Source: Gallionella sp.
GTDB taxonomy: Bacteria > Pseudomonadota > Gammaproteobacteria > Burkholderiales > Gallionellaceae
Assembly: GCA_029850565.1 (NCBI GenBank)
Contig: JARCRR010000086.1
Location: 1 to 13,905, forward strand
DNA: 13,905 bases
Reading direction: 5' to 3'
Shown here: positions 7,425 through 12,702 of the stretch, one piece after another
Layout of the letters: every line of letters begins with the position of its first letter
Numbering within the stretch: position 1 is the stretch's first letter
Translations under genes and position numbers: made by a program
Notes under the pieces: model-generated
Told to the model about the DNA's origin: nothing
The model's input: only the letters and a program-made list of their open reading frames with translations
Database searches by the model: none

Positions 7425-7459
7425 TCGGTCACAAAATAGTCACGTGTTGGTCACGGAAA
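7416..7459. repeat. Four GGTCAC-type direct repeats with exact 11-bp period
   Basis: Units begin at 7416 (GGTCACGAGTC), 7427 (GGTCACAAAAT), 7438 (AGTCACGTGTT) and 7449 (GGTCACGGAAA). The first six bases are conserved (RGTCAC) and the remaining five vary, as expected of protein-binding sites. The period is close to one helical turn, so bound proteins would line up on one face of the DNA. An isolated AGTCAC at 7359-7364 is not in phase. Position about 50 bp inside the tRNA junction fits arm-type integrase or excisionase sites; position upstream of the ATPase operon fits a regulator such as the WYL protein. The data do not decide. Confidence 0.75.
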
Positions 7460-7491
7460 TTTTTTGCTTGGATTTGTTGACCTAAAGTCGC

Positions 7492-7502
7492 ATGACCATA
7501 AG
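7492..7502. repeat. 11-bp direct repeat, island-side copy (ATGACCATAAG)
   Basis: Identical to 7652-7662, 160 bp away in the same orientation. It lies 8 bp beyond the CCA end of the intact tRNA-Arg. The two copies bracket the intact tRNA gene, which suggests att-like sites or a short duplication formed when the tRNA-bearing segment was inserted. The match stops sharply on both sides. Confidence 0.65.
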
Positions 7503-7510
7503 TCTGAAAT

Positions 7511-7587
7511 TGGTGCGCCCGGCGGGATTCGAACCCACCACCCTAGGCTTCGGAAACCTATACTCTATCCAAATGAGCTACGGGCGC
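7511..7587 (-). tRNA. tRNA-Arg (anticodon CCG), intact, CCA encoded
   Basis: Read on the minus strand this is a full cloverleaf. The acceptor stem GCGCCCG pairs with CGGGCGC, followed by discriminator A and encoded CCA. The D stem is GCTC/GAGT with one G-U pair. The anticodon stem TAGGT/GCCTA encloses the loop TTCCGAA, giving anticodon CCG for codon CGG. The variable loop is five bases and the T arm is GTGGG-TTCGAAT-CCCGC. It resembles the truncated copy at 7662-7702 but differs in the D loop and at stem position 28, where the change is matched by its pairing partner. It is probably functional and, if the resident gene is broken, likely supplies the CGG-decoding tRNA. Confidence 0.96.
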
Positions 7588-7626
7588 ATGATTGAAAAAG
7601 GCACGGAAACTACTAAGTGATCCTAC

Positions 7627-7657
7627 GGTCATTTTATCCCACGACGCCCGAATGACC
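7627..7657. repeat. Inverted repeat GGTCATT-N17-AATGACC at the island junction
   Basis: Seven-nt perfect arms at 7627-7633 and 7651-7657 separated by 17 nt, lying between the intact and truncated tRNA genes. The right arm overlaps the 11-bp direct repeat. The arrangement of two inverted half-sites next to a presumed crossover resembles core-type recombinase sites, and the GGTCA half-site also occurs in the nearby phased array. Function is inferred. Confidence 0.5.
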
Positions 7658-7658
7658 A
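7631..7658 (-). promoter_or_regulatory. Possible promoter for the intact tRNA-Arg
   Basis: On the minus strand TGGTCA and TAAAAT are separated by 16 bp, with the -10 box ending 43 nt before the tRNA 5' end. The match is fair rather than strong and overlaps the inverted repeat. An alternative is that the tRNA is read from the upstream promoter at 7720-7749 through the truncated copy. Confidence 0.35.
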
Positions 7659-7662
7659 TAAG
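7652..7662. repeat. 11-bp direct repeat, host-side copy (ATGACCATAAG)
   Basis: Second copy of the repeat at 7492-7502. On the minus strand it begins at the very base where the truncated tRNA-Arg ceases to match a tRNA, so it marks the probable recombination joint. Confidence 0.65.
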
Positions 7663-7702
7663 CTTCGGAAACCAATACTCTATCCAGCTGAGCTACGGGC
7701 GC
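7662..7702 (-). pseudogene. Truncated tRNA-Arg (CCG), 5' half only
   Basis: The first 41 nt of a tRNA-Arg are present: acceptor 5' strand GCGCCCG, D arm, anticodon 5' stem TTGGT, loop TTCCGAA with anticodon CCG, then GC. After that the sequence runs into the 11-bp repeat and no T arm or acceptor 3' strand follows. It differs from the intact copy at three positions (two in the D loop, one in the anticodon stem). It lies 53 bp downstream of the host gene 7756-8067 and behind a stable-RNA-like promoter, so it is best read as the resident gene interrupted by integration. Its missing 3' half should lie at the far end of the inserted element. It cannot fold as a tRNA. Confidence 0.88.
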
Positions 7703-7719
7703 ATTTTGATGCGGCGCGC

Positions 7720-7749
7720 AGGATAGCGGCTTTTGCTTGTGCAGTCCAA
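7720..7749 (-). promoter_or_regulatory. Probable original tRNA-Arg promoter
   Basis: On the minus strand TTGGAC and TATCCT are separated by 18 bp, followed by a GC-rich stretch (GCGCGCCGC) such as stable-RNA promoters have between the -10 box and the start of transcription. The -10 box ends 17 nt before the 5' end of the truncated tRNA. It may now transcribe the fragment and, about 75 nt further on, the intact tRNA-Arg. Confidence 0.45.
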
Positions 7750-7755
7750 CTGCAA

Positions 7756-8067
7756 TCAATTGGCGAAACAGGCTAGGTGCTGTGCGTGGCACACGGAGGC
7801 TTTGGCGTAGACCAACACGACCCACAACCAGAACAAGAGGAAGAAGCTGACCAAGCCCAAGTAGGCATCAGTGATGAGCGGCGGCGTGATAGCTCGCGCC
7901 AGCTTGATGATGGGCGCGGTGATGGTCTGAAACAGGCGGTAGAAGAGGTTCTGTTGGCGCGATGCGCCGGAGAGAATCCCGACCATGCCTTGTGCAAGGA
8001 GTGACAGGGCGGCGACTTCGACCAGCGCTTTCAATGTGCTGATGATGAACAGTTCGGGAGAGCTCAT
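7756..8067 (-). CDS. Small two-helix membrane protein, YggT-like in part
   Basis: 103 aa. Two hydrophobic segments (about 11-34 and 68-88) flank a central stretch LFYRLFQTITAPIIKLARAITPP, whose R-LF-TIT-P-R-ITP pattern recalls YggT-family proteins and small unnamed proteins of betaproteobacteria. The function is unknown; it should sit in the inner membrane. I take the ATG at 8067, 7 bp after the symporter stop, over an in-frame GTG at 8088 that would overlap the symporter and lacks a ribosome binding site; the ribosome binding site of the ATG is itself weak. It is the last gene of the DUF4212-symporter operon. Confidence 0.72.
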   Translation of the reverse strand: MSSPELFIISTLKALVEVAALSLLAQGMVGILSGASRQQNLFYRLFQTITAPIIKLARAITPPLITDAYLGLVSFFLLFWLWVVLVYAKASVCHAQHLACFAN

Positions 8068-8074
8068 CGCGCGC

Positions 8075-10162
8075 TCAATTCTTTCCACCGAAATTATCGA
8101 GCCTCATGCTTGGGTAGCGCACATGGTCCACCATCGCTTGTATCTCTTTGCTGGGAGCGGCCGTGAGCAGGCTGCCGACGATGACGCCGACGAAGCCGAC
8201 CGGCATGCCGAAGATGCCGGCAGAGATCGGGTTGATGTCCCACCACAGCGGCGCGTTCACGCCGAAGAAGGGATAGGTGATATACATATAGACCATGCAT
8301 GTACCCAAGCCACTCACCATGCCGACGATGGCTCCCATCTTGTTGGCGCGTTTCCAGAAGACGCCCAATGCCAGTGCGGGGAAGAAGGCAGAGGCAGCCA
8401 GCGAGAATGCCGCGCCCACGAGGAACAAGATGTCGCCCGGCTTGAGCGAGGTGATGTACGCCGCGAACACGGCCACCACCAGCAGCAACGCTTTGGAGAT
8501 GATGAGGCGACGTCTCGTTGCGGCGCGCGGGTCGATCATCTTGTAGTACACGTCATGCGACAGTGAATTGGCGATGGTCAACATCAGTCCGTCTGCGGTG
8601 GACAGCGCGGCGGCCAAGCCGCCCGCCGCCACCAGTGCGGTGACCACATAAGGCAAGCCCGCGATCTCCGGTGTCGCCAGCATGATGAGGTCGCCGCCGA
8701 TGGTGATCTCAGCCAGTTGTACGATGCCGTCCTTGTTGATGTCGGTGACGCTCATCAGGGTCTTATCCACCGCCGCCCACGCCGATACCCAGCTCGGCAA
8801 TTCAGAGAAGCTGGAACCGACCAGCAGGGTGTACACGTCGTATTTAGCCAGCACCGCCAAGGCAGGCGCGGTGATGTAGAGCAAGGTGATGAAGACCAGC
8901 GACCAGAACACCGACATGCGCGCTTCTTTCACCGACGGTGTGGTGTAAAAACGCATGAGGATGTGCGGCAATGCGGCCGTACCCACCATGAGGCACAACA
9001 CCAGTGCGAGGAAATTCTTGCGCTTCTTGTCGCGCGTCGCCTCATCCTGCCCGGCGAAAGGTTCGGCGTGCGCGGTGATCGGCGCGGCTTTGGCTTTGTC
9101 TGCCTCGACCGCCGCGCGCCATGCGGTGCGCGCGGAAGCTACGTCCTTGGGAAATTCTGCCAGTGCATTTTCTGCCGTTGCCAGCGCATTCGGATCGACA
9201 TCGTGTTTTGCCTTCAGCATGTTTGCTGTCTGGATGAGTTTGGCTTTCTCCGCAGCCAGATAGCTGGCACCACCCGTTTCCAGTGCTTTGAGCTTGGCCT
9301 CGCCCTGCTCCTGCTTTTGTTTGAAGATGGAACGCACCTCGGCTTCGCGCGCGCCTTCCGGCGTGGCGGAGTCGTTCAACACATTCTCGCGCGCGGTGAC
9401 CTGCTGCAACACATAGCCATACGCGACTTGCGGCACAGGATTGCCTGTGTGCTTCACCGACAACCAGATGACGGGGATCAAGTACGCCACGATGAGGATC
9501 ACGTATTGCGCCACCTGCGTCCACGTCACCGCACGCATCCCGCCCAGAAAGGAACACACCAGGATGCTGCCCAGCCCGACGAACACGCCCACGCCAAAAT
9601 CCAATCCCGTGAAACGACTGACGATCAGTCCCACGCCGTATATCTGTGCGATGACGTAGGTGAAGGAACACAGGATGGCGGCGAACACACCGATGGAACG
9701 CGGGACACTGCCGCCATAACGCGCTCCCAGAAAATCCGGGATGGTGTACTGACCGAATTTGCGCAGATAGGGGGCCAGCAACAGTGCGACCAGACAATAG
9801 CCTCCTGTCCAGCCCATCACAAAGGCGAGTCCGTCGTAACCCGAGAGATAGAGCGTACCGGCCAAACCGATGAAACTCGCCGCCGACATCCAGTCCGCCC
9901 CGGTTGCCATGCCGTTGAAGAATGCCGGTACACGGCGACCGGCCACATAGTATTCGGCCACATCGGAAGTGCGTGACAGGATGCCGATGCCCGCATACAG
10001 GGACACGGTCACCCCTAGAAAGATATAGCCCAATATCTTGTTGGGAACGCCCATCTGCTCAAGGATGGCGAGCATGACCACGAAGCCGATGAAACCGCCC
10101 GTGTAGAGCGCGTAGTAACGTTTGAGTTGGGAGACGAATTGCGATTGCACGGGGGCGGCCAT
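8075..10162 (-). CDS. Sodium:solute symporter, VC_2705-type, with a large hydrophilic insert
   Basis: 695 aa inner-membrane transporter of the solute:sodium symporter family, the type that pairs with a DUF4212 subunit. Family landmarks: AEYYVAGRRVPAFFNGMATG (69-88), GADWMSAASFIGLAG (88-102), the signature GGLAAALSTADGLMLTIANS (514-533) followed by LSHDVYY. The substrate is probably a carboxylate such as acetate, but this is not shown. The ATG overlaps the last base of the DUF4212 stop codon (TGATG) with GGAGAG upstream; an upstream extension of this frame is only a shadow of that gene. Two features stand out: a charged, alanine- and lysine-rich insert of about 140 residues (about 238-382) between membrane segments, and an exact EF-hand calcium-loop pattern at 474-485 (DINKDGIVQLAE). 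Confidence 0.9.
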   Translation of the reverse strand: MAAPVQSQFVSQLKRYYALYTGGFIGFVVMLAILEQMGVPNKILGYIFLGVTVSLYAGIGILSRTSDVAEYYVAGRRVPAFFNGMATGADWMSAASFIGLAGTLYLSGYDGLAFVMGWTGGYCLVALLLAPYLRKFGQYTIPDFLGARYGGSVPRSIGVFAAILCSFTYVIAQIYGVGLIVSRFTGLDFGVGVFVGLGSILVCSFLGGMRAVTWTQVAQYVILIVAYLIPVIWLSVKHTGNPVPQVAYGYVLQQVTARENVLNDSATPEGAREAEVRSIFKQKQEQGEAKLKALETGGASYLAAEKAKLIQTANMLKAKHDVDPNALATAENALAEFPKDVASARTAWRAAVEADKAKAAPITAHAEPFAGQDEATRDKKRKNFLALVLCLMVGTAALPHILMRFYTTPSVKEARMSVFWSLVFITLLYITAPALAVLAKYDVYTLLVGSSFSELPSWVSAWAAVDKTLMSVTDINKDGIVQLAEITIGGDLIMLATPEIAGLPYVVTALVAAGGLAAALSTADGLMLTIANSLSHDVYYKMIDPRAATRRRLIISKALLLVVAVFAAYITSLKPGDILFLVGAAFSLAASAFFPALALGVFWKRANKMGAIVGMVSGLGTCMVYMYITYPFFGVNAPLWWDINPISAGIFGMPVGFVGVIVGSLLTAAPSKEIQAMVDHVRYPSMRLDNFGGKN

Positions 10163-10416
10163 CACTGCTCTCCTTCCTGCATACCGTACTCGCGATCCAA
10201 CTTGTCCATGCGGTAAGCGTAGTAACCGACCAGCACCACATAGATCACCAGCGCGCCCTGCGCGGCCATGTAGAAGGAGAAGGGAAAGCCGAGCAGACTG
10301 AAAAATTGCAGATCGCGCGCGAACCAGCCGACGACGAACGTAGCGATGAACCAGATCGCCAAGAGCGCTCCAGTCATGCGCAGATTCTTTCGCCAATATT
10401 GTTTGTGCTTCTCCAT
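10162..10416 (-). CDS. DUF4212 small membrane subunit of the sodium/solute symporter
   Basis: 84 aa with two membrane helices (about 15-33 and 48-67). MEKHKQYWRKNLRM at the start, FARDLQFFSLLGFPFSFYMA in the middle and a YRMDKLDREYG tail are typical of DUF4212 proteins, which accompany VC_2705-type symporters and are thought to be their small subunit. The ATG at 10416 is preceded by AGGGAAG; a longer in-frame reading to 10488 lacks family resemblance. Its stop overlaps the symporter start by one base, indicating translational coupling. The 167 bp upstream are shared with the divergent response regulator gene. Confidence 0.92.
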   Translation of the reverse strand: MEKHKQYWRKNLRMTGALLAIWFIATFVVGWFARDLQFFSLLGFPFSFYMAAQGALVIYVVLVGYYAYRMDKLDREYGMQEGEQ

Positions 10417-10467
10417 GACTTCCCTGTGCCCGTGACCGGCGCATCCCCCAAGCCGCATTCTACCGTT

Positions 10468-10495
10468 TGGACAATTATCCTCTTCCACATAAAAT
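10468..10495 (+). promoter_or_regulatory. Probable sigma70-type promoter of the two-component operon
   Basis: TGGACA (10468-10473) and TAAAAT (10490-10495) are separated by 16 bp; each hexamer differs from consensus at one position. The implied 5' leader to the regulator ATG at 10584 is about 80 nt. A small perfect dyad GTTCGGAAC at 10540-10548 lies within this leader. No comparable pair is seen for the divergent symporter operon, which may therefore need an activator. Confidence 0.5.
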
Positions 10496-10583
10496 AGTCG
10501 CGCAAAACGAGGACGTCGTCGTATGACCGATACCCGCCCGTTCGGAACTTAACCCGCCACCCTTACGTATTACTGACATTGCC

Positions 10584-11267
10584 ATGCGCATCTTGATTGC
10601 CGAAGACGACGAAGTACTGGCCGATGGGCTGTGCCAGGCGATGACCCATTCCGGCTACGCTGTCGATTGCGTGAAGGATGGCCACGCAGCCAAGGTGATC
10701 TTGAGTGGCGAGCAGCCTTTCGATCTGGTGATCCTCGATGTCGGCCTGCCCAAGGTGGACGGCTTTAGCGTGTTGCGCAGCCTGCGCGAAAGCAACCGCC
10801 AAGTGCCCGTCATCATCCTCACCGCACGCGATGCGGAAGGCGACCGCGTCAAAGGCCTCGATCTGGGCGCGGACGATTACATGATCAAACCGTTCAGTCT
10901 GCCCGAACTGGAAGCACGTGTGCGTGCCCTGATCCGGCGCGGTCAATGCGGTGTGAACCCGGTCTATAGTTGCGGCATGTTGACCTTCGACAGCGTGGGC
11001 AGGCGCGCCGCGATCAATGGCACGACGCTGGAACTGACCACGCGCGAAATGAGCGTATTGGAAGCCTTGATGCTGCGTACCGGATGGGTGGTCAGCAAAG
11101 AGCAACTGCTGGAACGGCTGTATAGTTATGCTGAAGAAGCCAGCAGCAACGCCATCGAGGTCTACATCCATCGCTTGCGCAAAAAGATCGAACCCGCCGG
11201 CGTGACCATCCGCACCATCCGCGGGTTGGGATACGTGATCGACAACATGCCCGCACAATCGAGCTAG
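10584..11267 (+). CDS. OmpR/PhoB-family response regulator (TctD/QseB-like)
   Basis: 227 aa cytoplasmic transcription factor. Receiver domain 1 to about 118: acidic pocket EDD at 7-9, phosphorylation site Asp52 (LVILDVGLPKVDG), Thr80 and Lys102 (IKPF). Winged-helix DNA-binding domain at about 128-220: LELTTREMSVLEALMLR, then SSNAIEVYIHRLRKKI and TIRTIRGLGYVI. All phosphorelay residues are present. The partner kinase starts 54 bp downstream. It is divergent from the DUF4212-symporter operon, and TctD/TctE-type systems often control carboxylate uptake, so that operon is the likeliest target (inferred). The start has no strong ribosome binding site but matches the family N-terminus exactly. Confidence 0.95.
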   Translation: MRILIAEDDEVLADGLCQAMTHSGYAVDCVKDGHAAKVILSGEQPFDLVILDVGLPKVDGFSVLRSLRESNRQVPVIILTARDAEGDRVKGLDLGADDYMIKPFSLPELEARVRALIRRGQCGVNPVYSCGMLTFDSVGRRAAINGTTLELTTREMSVLEALMLRTGWVVSKEQLLERLYSYAEEASSNAIEVYIHRLRKKIEPAGVTIRTIRGLGYVIDNMPAQSS

Positions 11268-11321
11268 CATCGCATCGTGTCTCCTCTTGTAGCCCGATCG
11301 CTCTAGGAACCACAGCACAGC

Positions 11322-12698
11322 ATGGCAAACACGATTAGCTCTCTGCGCACCTACCTCATGCAGAGGCTGTTGGTCTCGCTCTATCTGCTGTGGATAGTGA
11401 GCACCATCGTGGGCTATTTCGCCACGATCAATTATGCGAACCAGCCTTACGACCTTGTCTTGTTGCAACGCGCCAATGAGGTCGCCTCCCTGCTCAAACT
11501 CGGTACTGGACATGAACAGTTGGATGTCGAGCCGTCGCTGCCTGACGGCACCGACCCCGGCATGCCGGATCGCGTGGTCTATACCGTCACCGACAGCGAG
11601 GGCCGCAAACTTGCCGGCAACGGCAACACCTTGCGCCCCCTCTCTTATCGGCGCGGCAGACCCGGCCCCCTGTTCAGCAACGGCGAGCGGGAAGGACAGA
11701 AGACGCGCATGGTCAGTCTGACCTTTCCCTCCAACGGCAAATTGCTTCAGTTGCACGTCTCTGAAACCACGCAACAACGCCAAGCACTCATCCGGGGTAT
11801 TTTGGCGAACATCGTCATCCCGCAATTGCTGCTGACGCTGATCGCACTGGCTGTCGTGTGGTACGGATTGAAGCAGGGGCTGCGTCCGCTCGATCGTTTG
11901 CGCCATGAAGTGGTGAACCGGAAGCGCGACGACCTGAGCCAGCTCGATGGAAGCCAGGCACCCGCCGAAGTGCGACCGCTGATCGATGCGGTGAACGATC
12001 TGCTGGAAAGATTGAAGCAAGTGATGGCGGCACAACAACGTTTCGTCGCGGATGCGGCACATCAGCTACGCACACCTTTTGCCGGATTGAAGACGCAATC
12101 CGAACTGGCACTGCGCACAAACGATGCAGAACAGAAGCAACGCGCACTGCAACACATATTGAACAACACGCGCCACGGTATCCGCTTGGTCAATCAACTG
12201 CTTGTCCTTGCCCGTAACGAGCCGGGCGGACAAAGCACGCAGAACTTCGTAGAGATCAATCTCAATCAGCTCGCGCAGGAATGCACCGTCACTTGGGTGC
12301 AGATGGCGCTAGAAAAGAACATCGATCTGGGTTTTGAGAATTCTATTGATCTGTTAAAGGTCTGGGGCGATGCGACCAGTCTCATCGAGATGCTCAACAA
12401 TCTGATCGACAATGCCGTCCGCTACACACCGAACGGTGGGCATATCACCGTCGGCGTCACAGCCAAAGAAAAAGGGGCGGAGTTGTATGTCGAGGACAAC
12501 GGGCCCGGCATCGATCCGCAACACCGGGAGCGTGTGTTCGAACGCTTCTATCGCATCTTGGGGAGCGGCCAGAGTGGCAGCGGCATCGGGCTCGCCATCG
12601 TCGCCGAAGTGGCGAAGCGACATGGCGCCGAACTCAGCCTCGATTCCGGCAGCGACGGCACTGGCACGCGCATCAGTGTGCTCTTCCCGGCAATCTGA
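11322..12698 (+). CDS. Sensor histidine kinase (TctE/QseC-like)
   Basis: 458 aa membrane kinase. Helix 1 at about 13-37, a periplasmic 2CSK_N-like sensor region at about 38-158, helix 2 at about 159-182, then a linker and HisKA domain with the H box FVADAAHQLRTPFAGLK (His247). The ATPase domain has the N box LNNLIDNAVRYTPNGG (Asn364), G1 VEDNGPGI, F box VFERFYR and G2 SGSGIGLAIV. All catalytic motifs are intact. The ligand cannot be read; the gene order suggests a carboxylate. The gap to the regulator is 54 bp with no promoter seen, so they are probably co-transcribed; an AGGAA lies rather far upstream of the ATG. Its stop is only 4 bp from the stop of the converging antiporter gene. Confidence 0.95.
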   Translation: MANTISSLRTYLMQRLLVSLYLLWIVSTIVGYFATINYANQPYDLVLLQRANEVASLLKLGTGHEQLDVEPSLPDGTDPGMPDRVVYTVTDSEGRKLAGNGNTLRPLSYRRGRPGPLFSNGEREGQKTRMVSLTFPSNGKLLQLHVSETTQQRQALIRGILANIVIPQLLLTLIALAVVWYGLKQGLRPLDRLRHEVVNRKRDDLSQLDGSQAPAEVRPLIDAVNDLLERLKQVMAAQQRFVADAAHQLRTPFAGLKTQSELALRTNDAEQKQRALQHILNNTRHGIRLVNQLLVLARNEPGGQSTQNFVEINLNQLAQECTVTWVQMALEKNIDLGFENSIDLLKVWGDATSLIEMLNNLIDNAVRYTPNGGHITVGVTAKEKGAELYVEDNGPGIDPQHRERVFERFYRILGSGQSGSGIGLAIVAEVAKRHGAELSLDSGSDGTGTRISVLFPAI

Positions 12699-12702
12699 AC
12701 GA

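Larger units (their letters stand above)
6998..7510. other. Gene-free region between the ATPase operon and the tRNA
   Basis: About 510 bp with no coding region I can support. A 64-codon plus-strand frame at 7076-7270 has no ribosome binding site or recognisable domain. The ATPase operon must start transcription here, on the minus strand, but I find no hexamer pair with good spacing; a CATAAT lies at about 7,067-7,072 without a proper -35 partner. The right half (7,359-7,502) is crowded with GGTCA or TGACC elements: an inverted repeat at 7374-7389, a palindrome at 7411-7424, four phased repeats at 7416-7459, and one copy of an 11-bp direct repeat at 7492-7502. A short dyad ATCAT-GTAT-ATGAT lies at 7292-7305. 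Confidence 0.6.
1..7662. mobile_element. Right-hand part of a putative tRNA-Arg-associated genomic island
   Basis: Inferred, not directly observed as a complete element. The right boundary is placed where a resident tRNA-Arg(CCG) gene is cut just after its anticodon loop (7662-7702). An intact tRNA-Arg(CCG), an 11-bp direct repeat, and a phased repeat array lie immediately inside that boundary. All genes to the left run on the minus strand and are accessory types (AAA+ ATPase, deacetylase fold, DUF2779 nuclease, WYL regulator, DNA glycosylase), while those to the right are ordinary transport and signalling genes with uniform GC-rich codon use. The left end and any integrase are outside the window. 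Alternative: an old, rearranged integration hotspot carrying remnants of several elements. Confidence 0.5.

Noticed and set aside
7374..7459. The GGTCA-rich repeats as a CRISPR array
   Set aside because: The conserved part is only 6 bp with 5-bp spacers, far too short for repeats and spacers, and no cas1 or cas2 is present; the Cas4-like domain belongs to a DUF2779 protein.
7634..7825. 63-codon minus-strand frame ending near the tRNA fragment
   Set aside because: It contains the VAQLDR-type peptide that results from translating tRNA genes; it is the tRNA fragment and its flank read as protein.
8717..9976. 419-codon plus-strand open frame opposite the symporter
   Set aside because: Antisense shadow of the symporter, rich in Arg, His and Asp with no domain and no ribosome binding site.
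10163..10444. 94-residue N-terminal extension of the symporter frame
   Set aside because: Arg- and Leu-rich out-of-frame reading of the DUF4212 gene; the ATG at 10162 matches the family start and has a good ribosome binding site.
10563..12062. 499-codon minus-strand open frame opposite the regulator and kinase genes
   Set aside because: It lies antisense to two intact signalling genes with all motifs; its composition (many His, Gln, Asp) is that of a GC-rich shadow frame and no family is recognisable.
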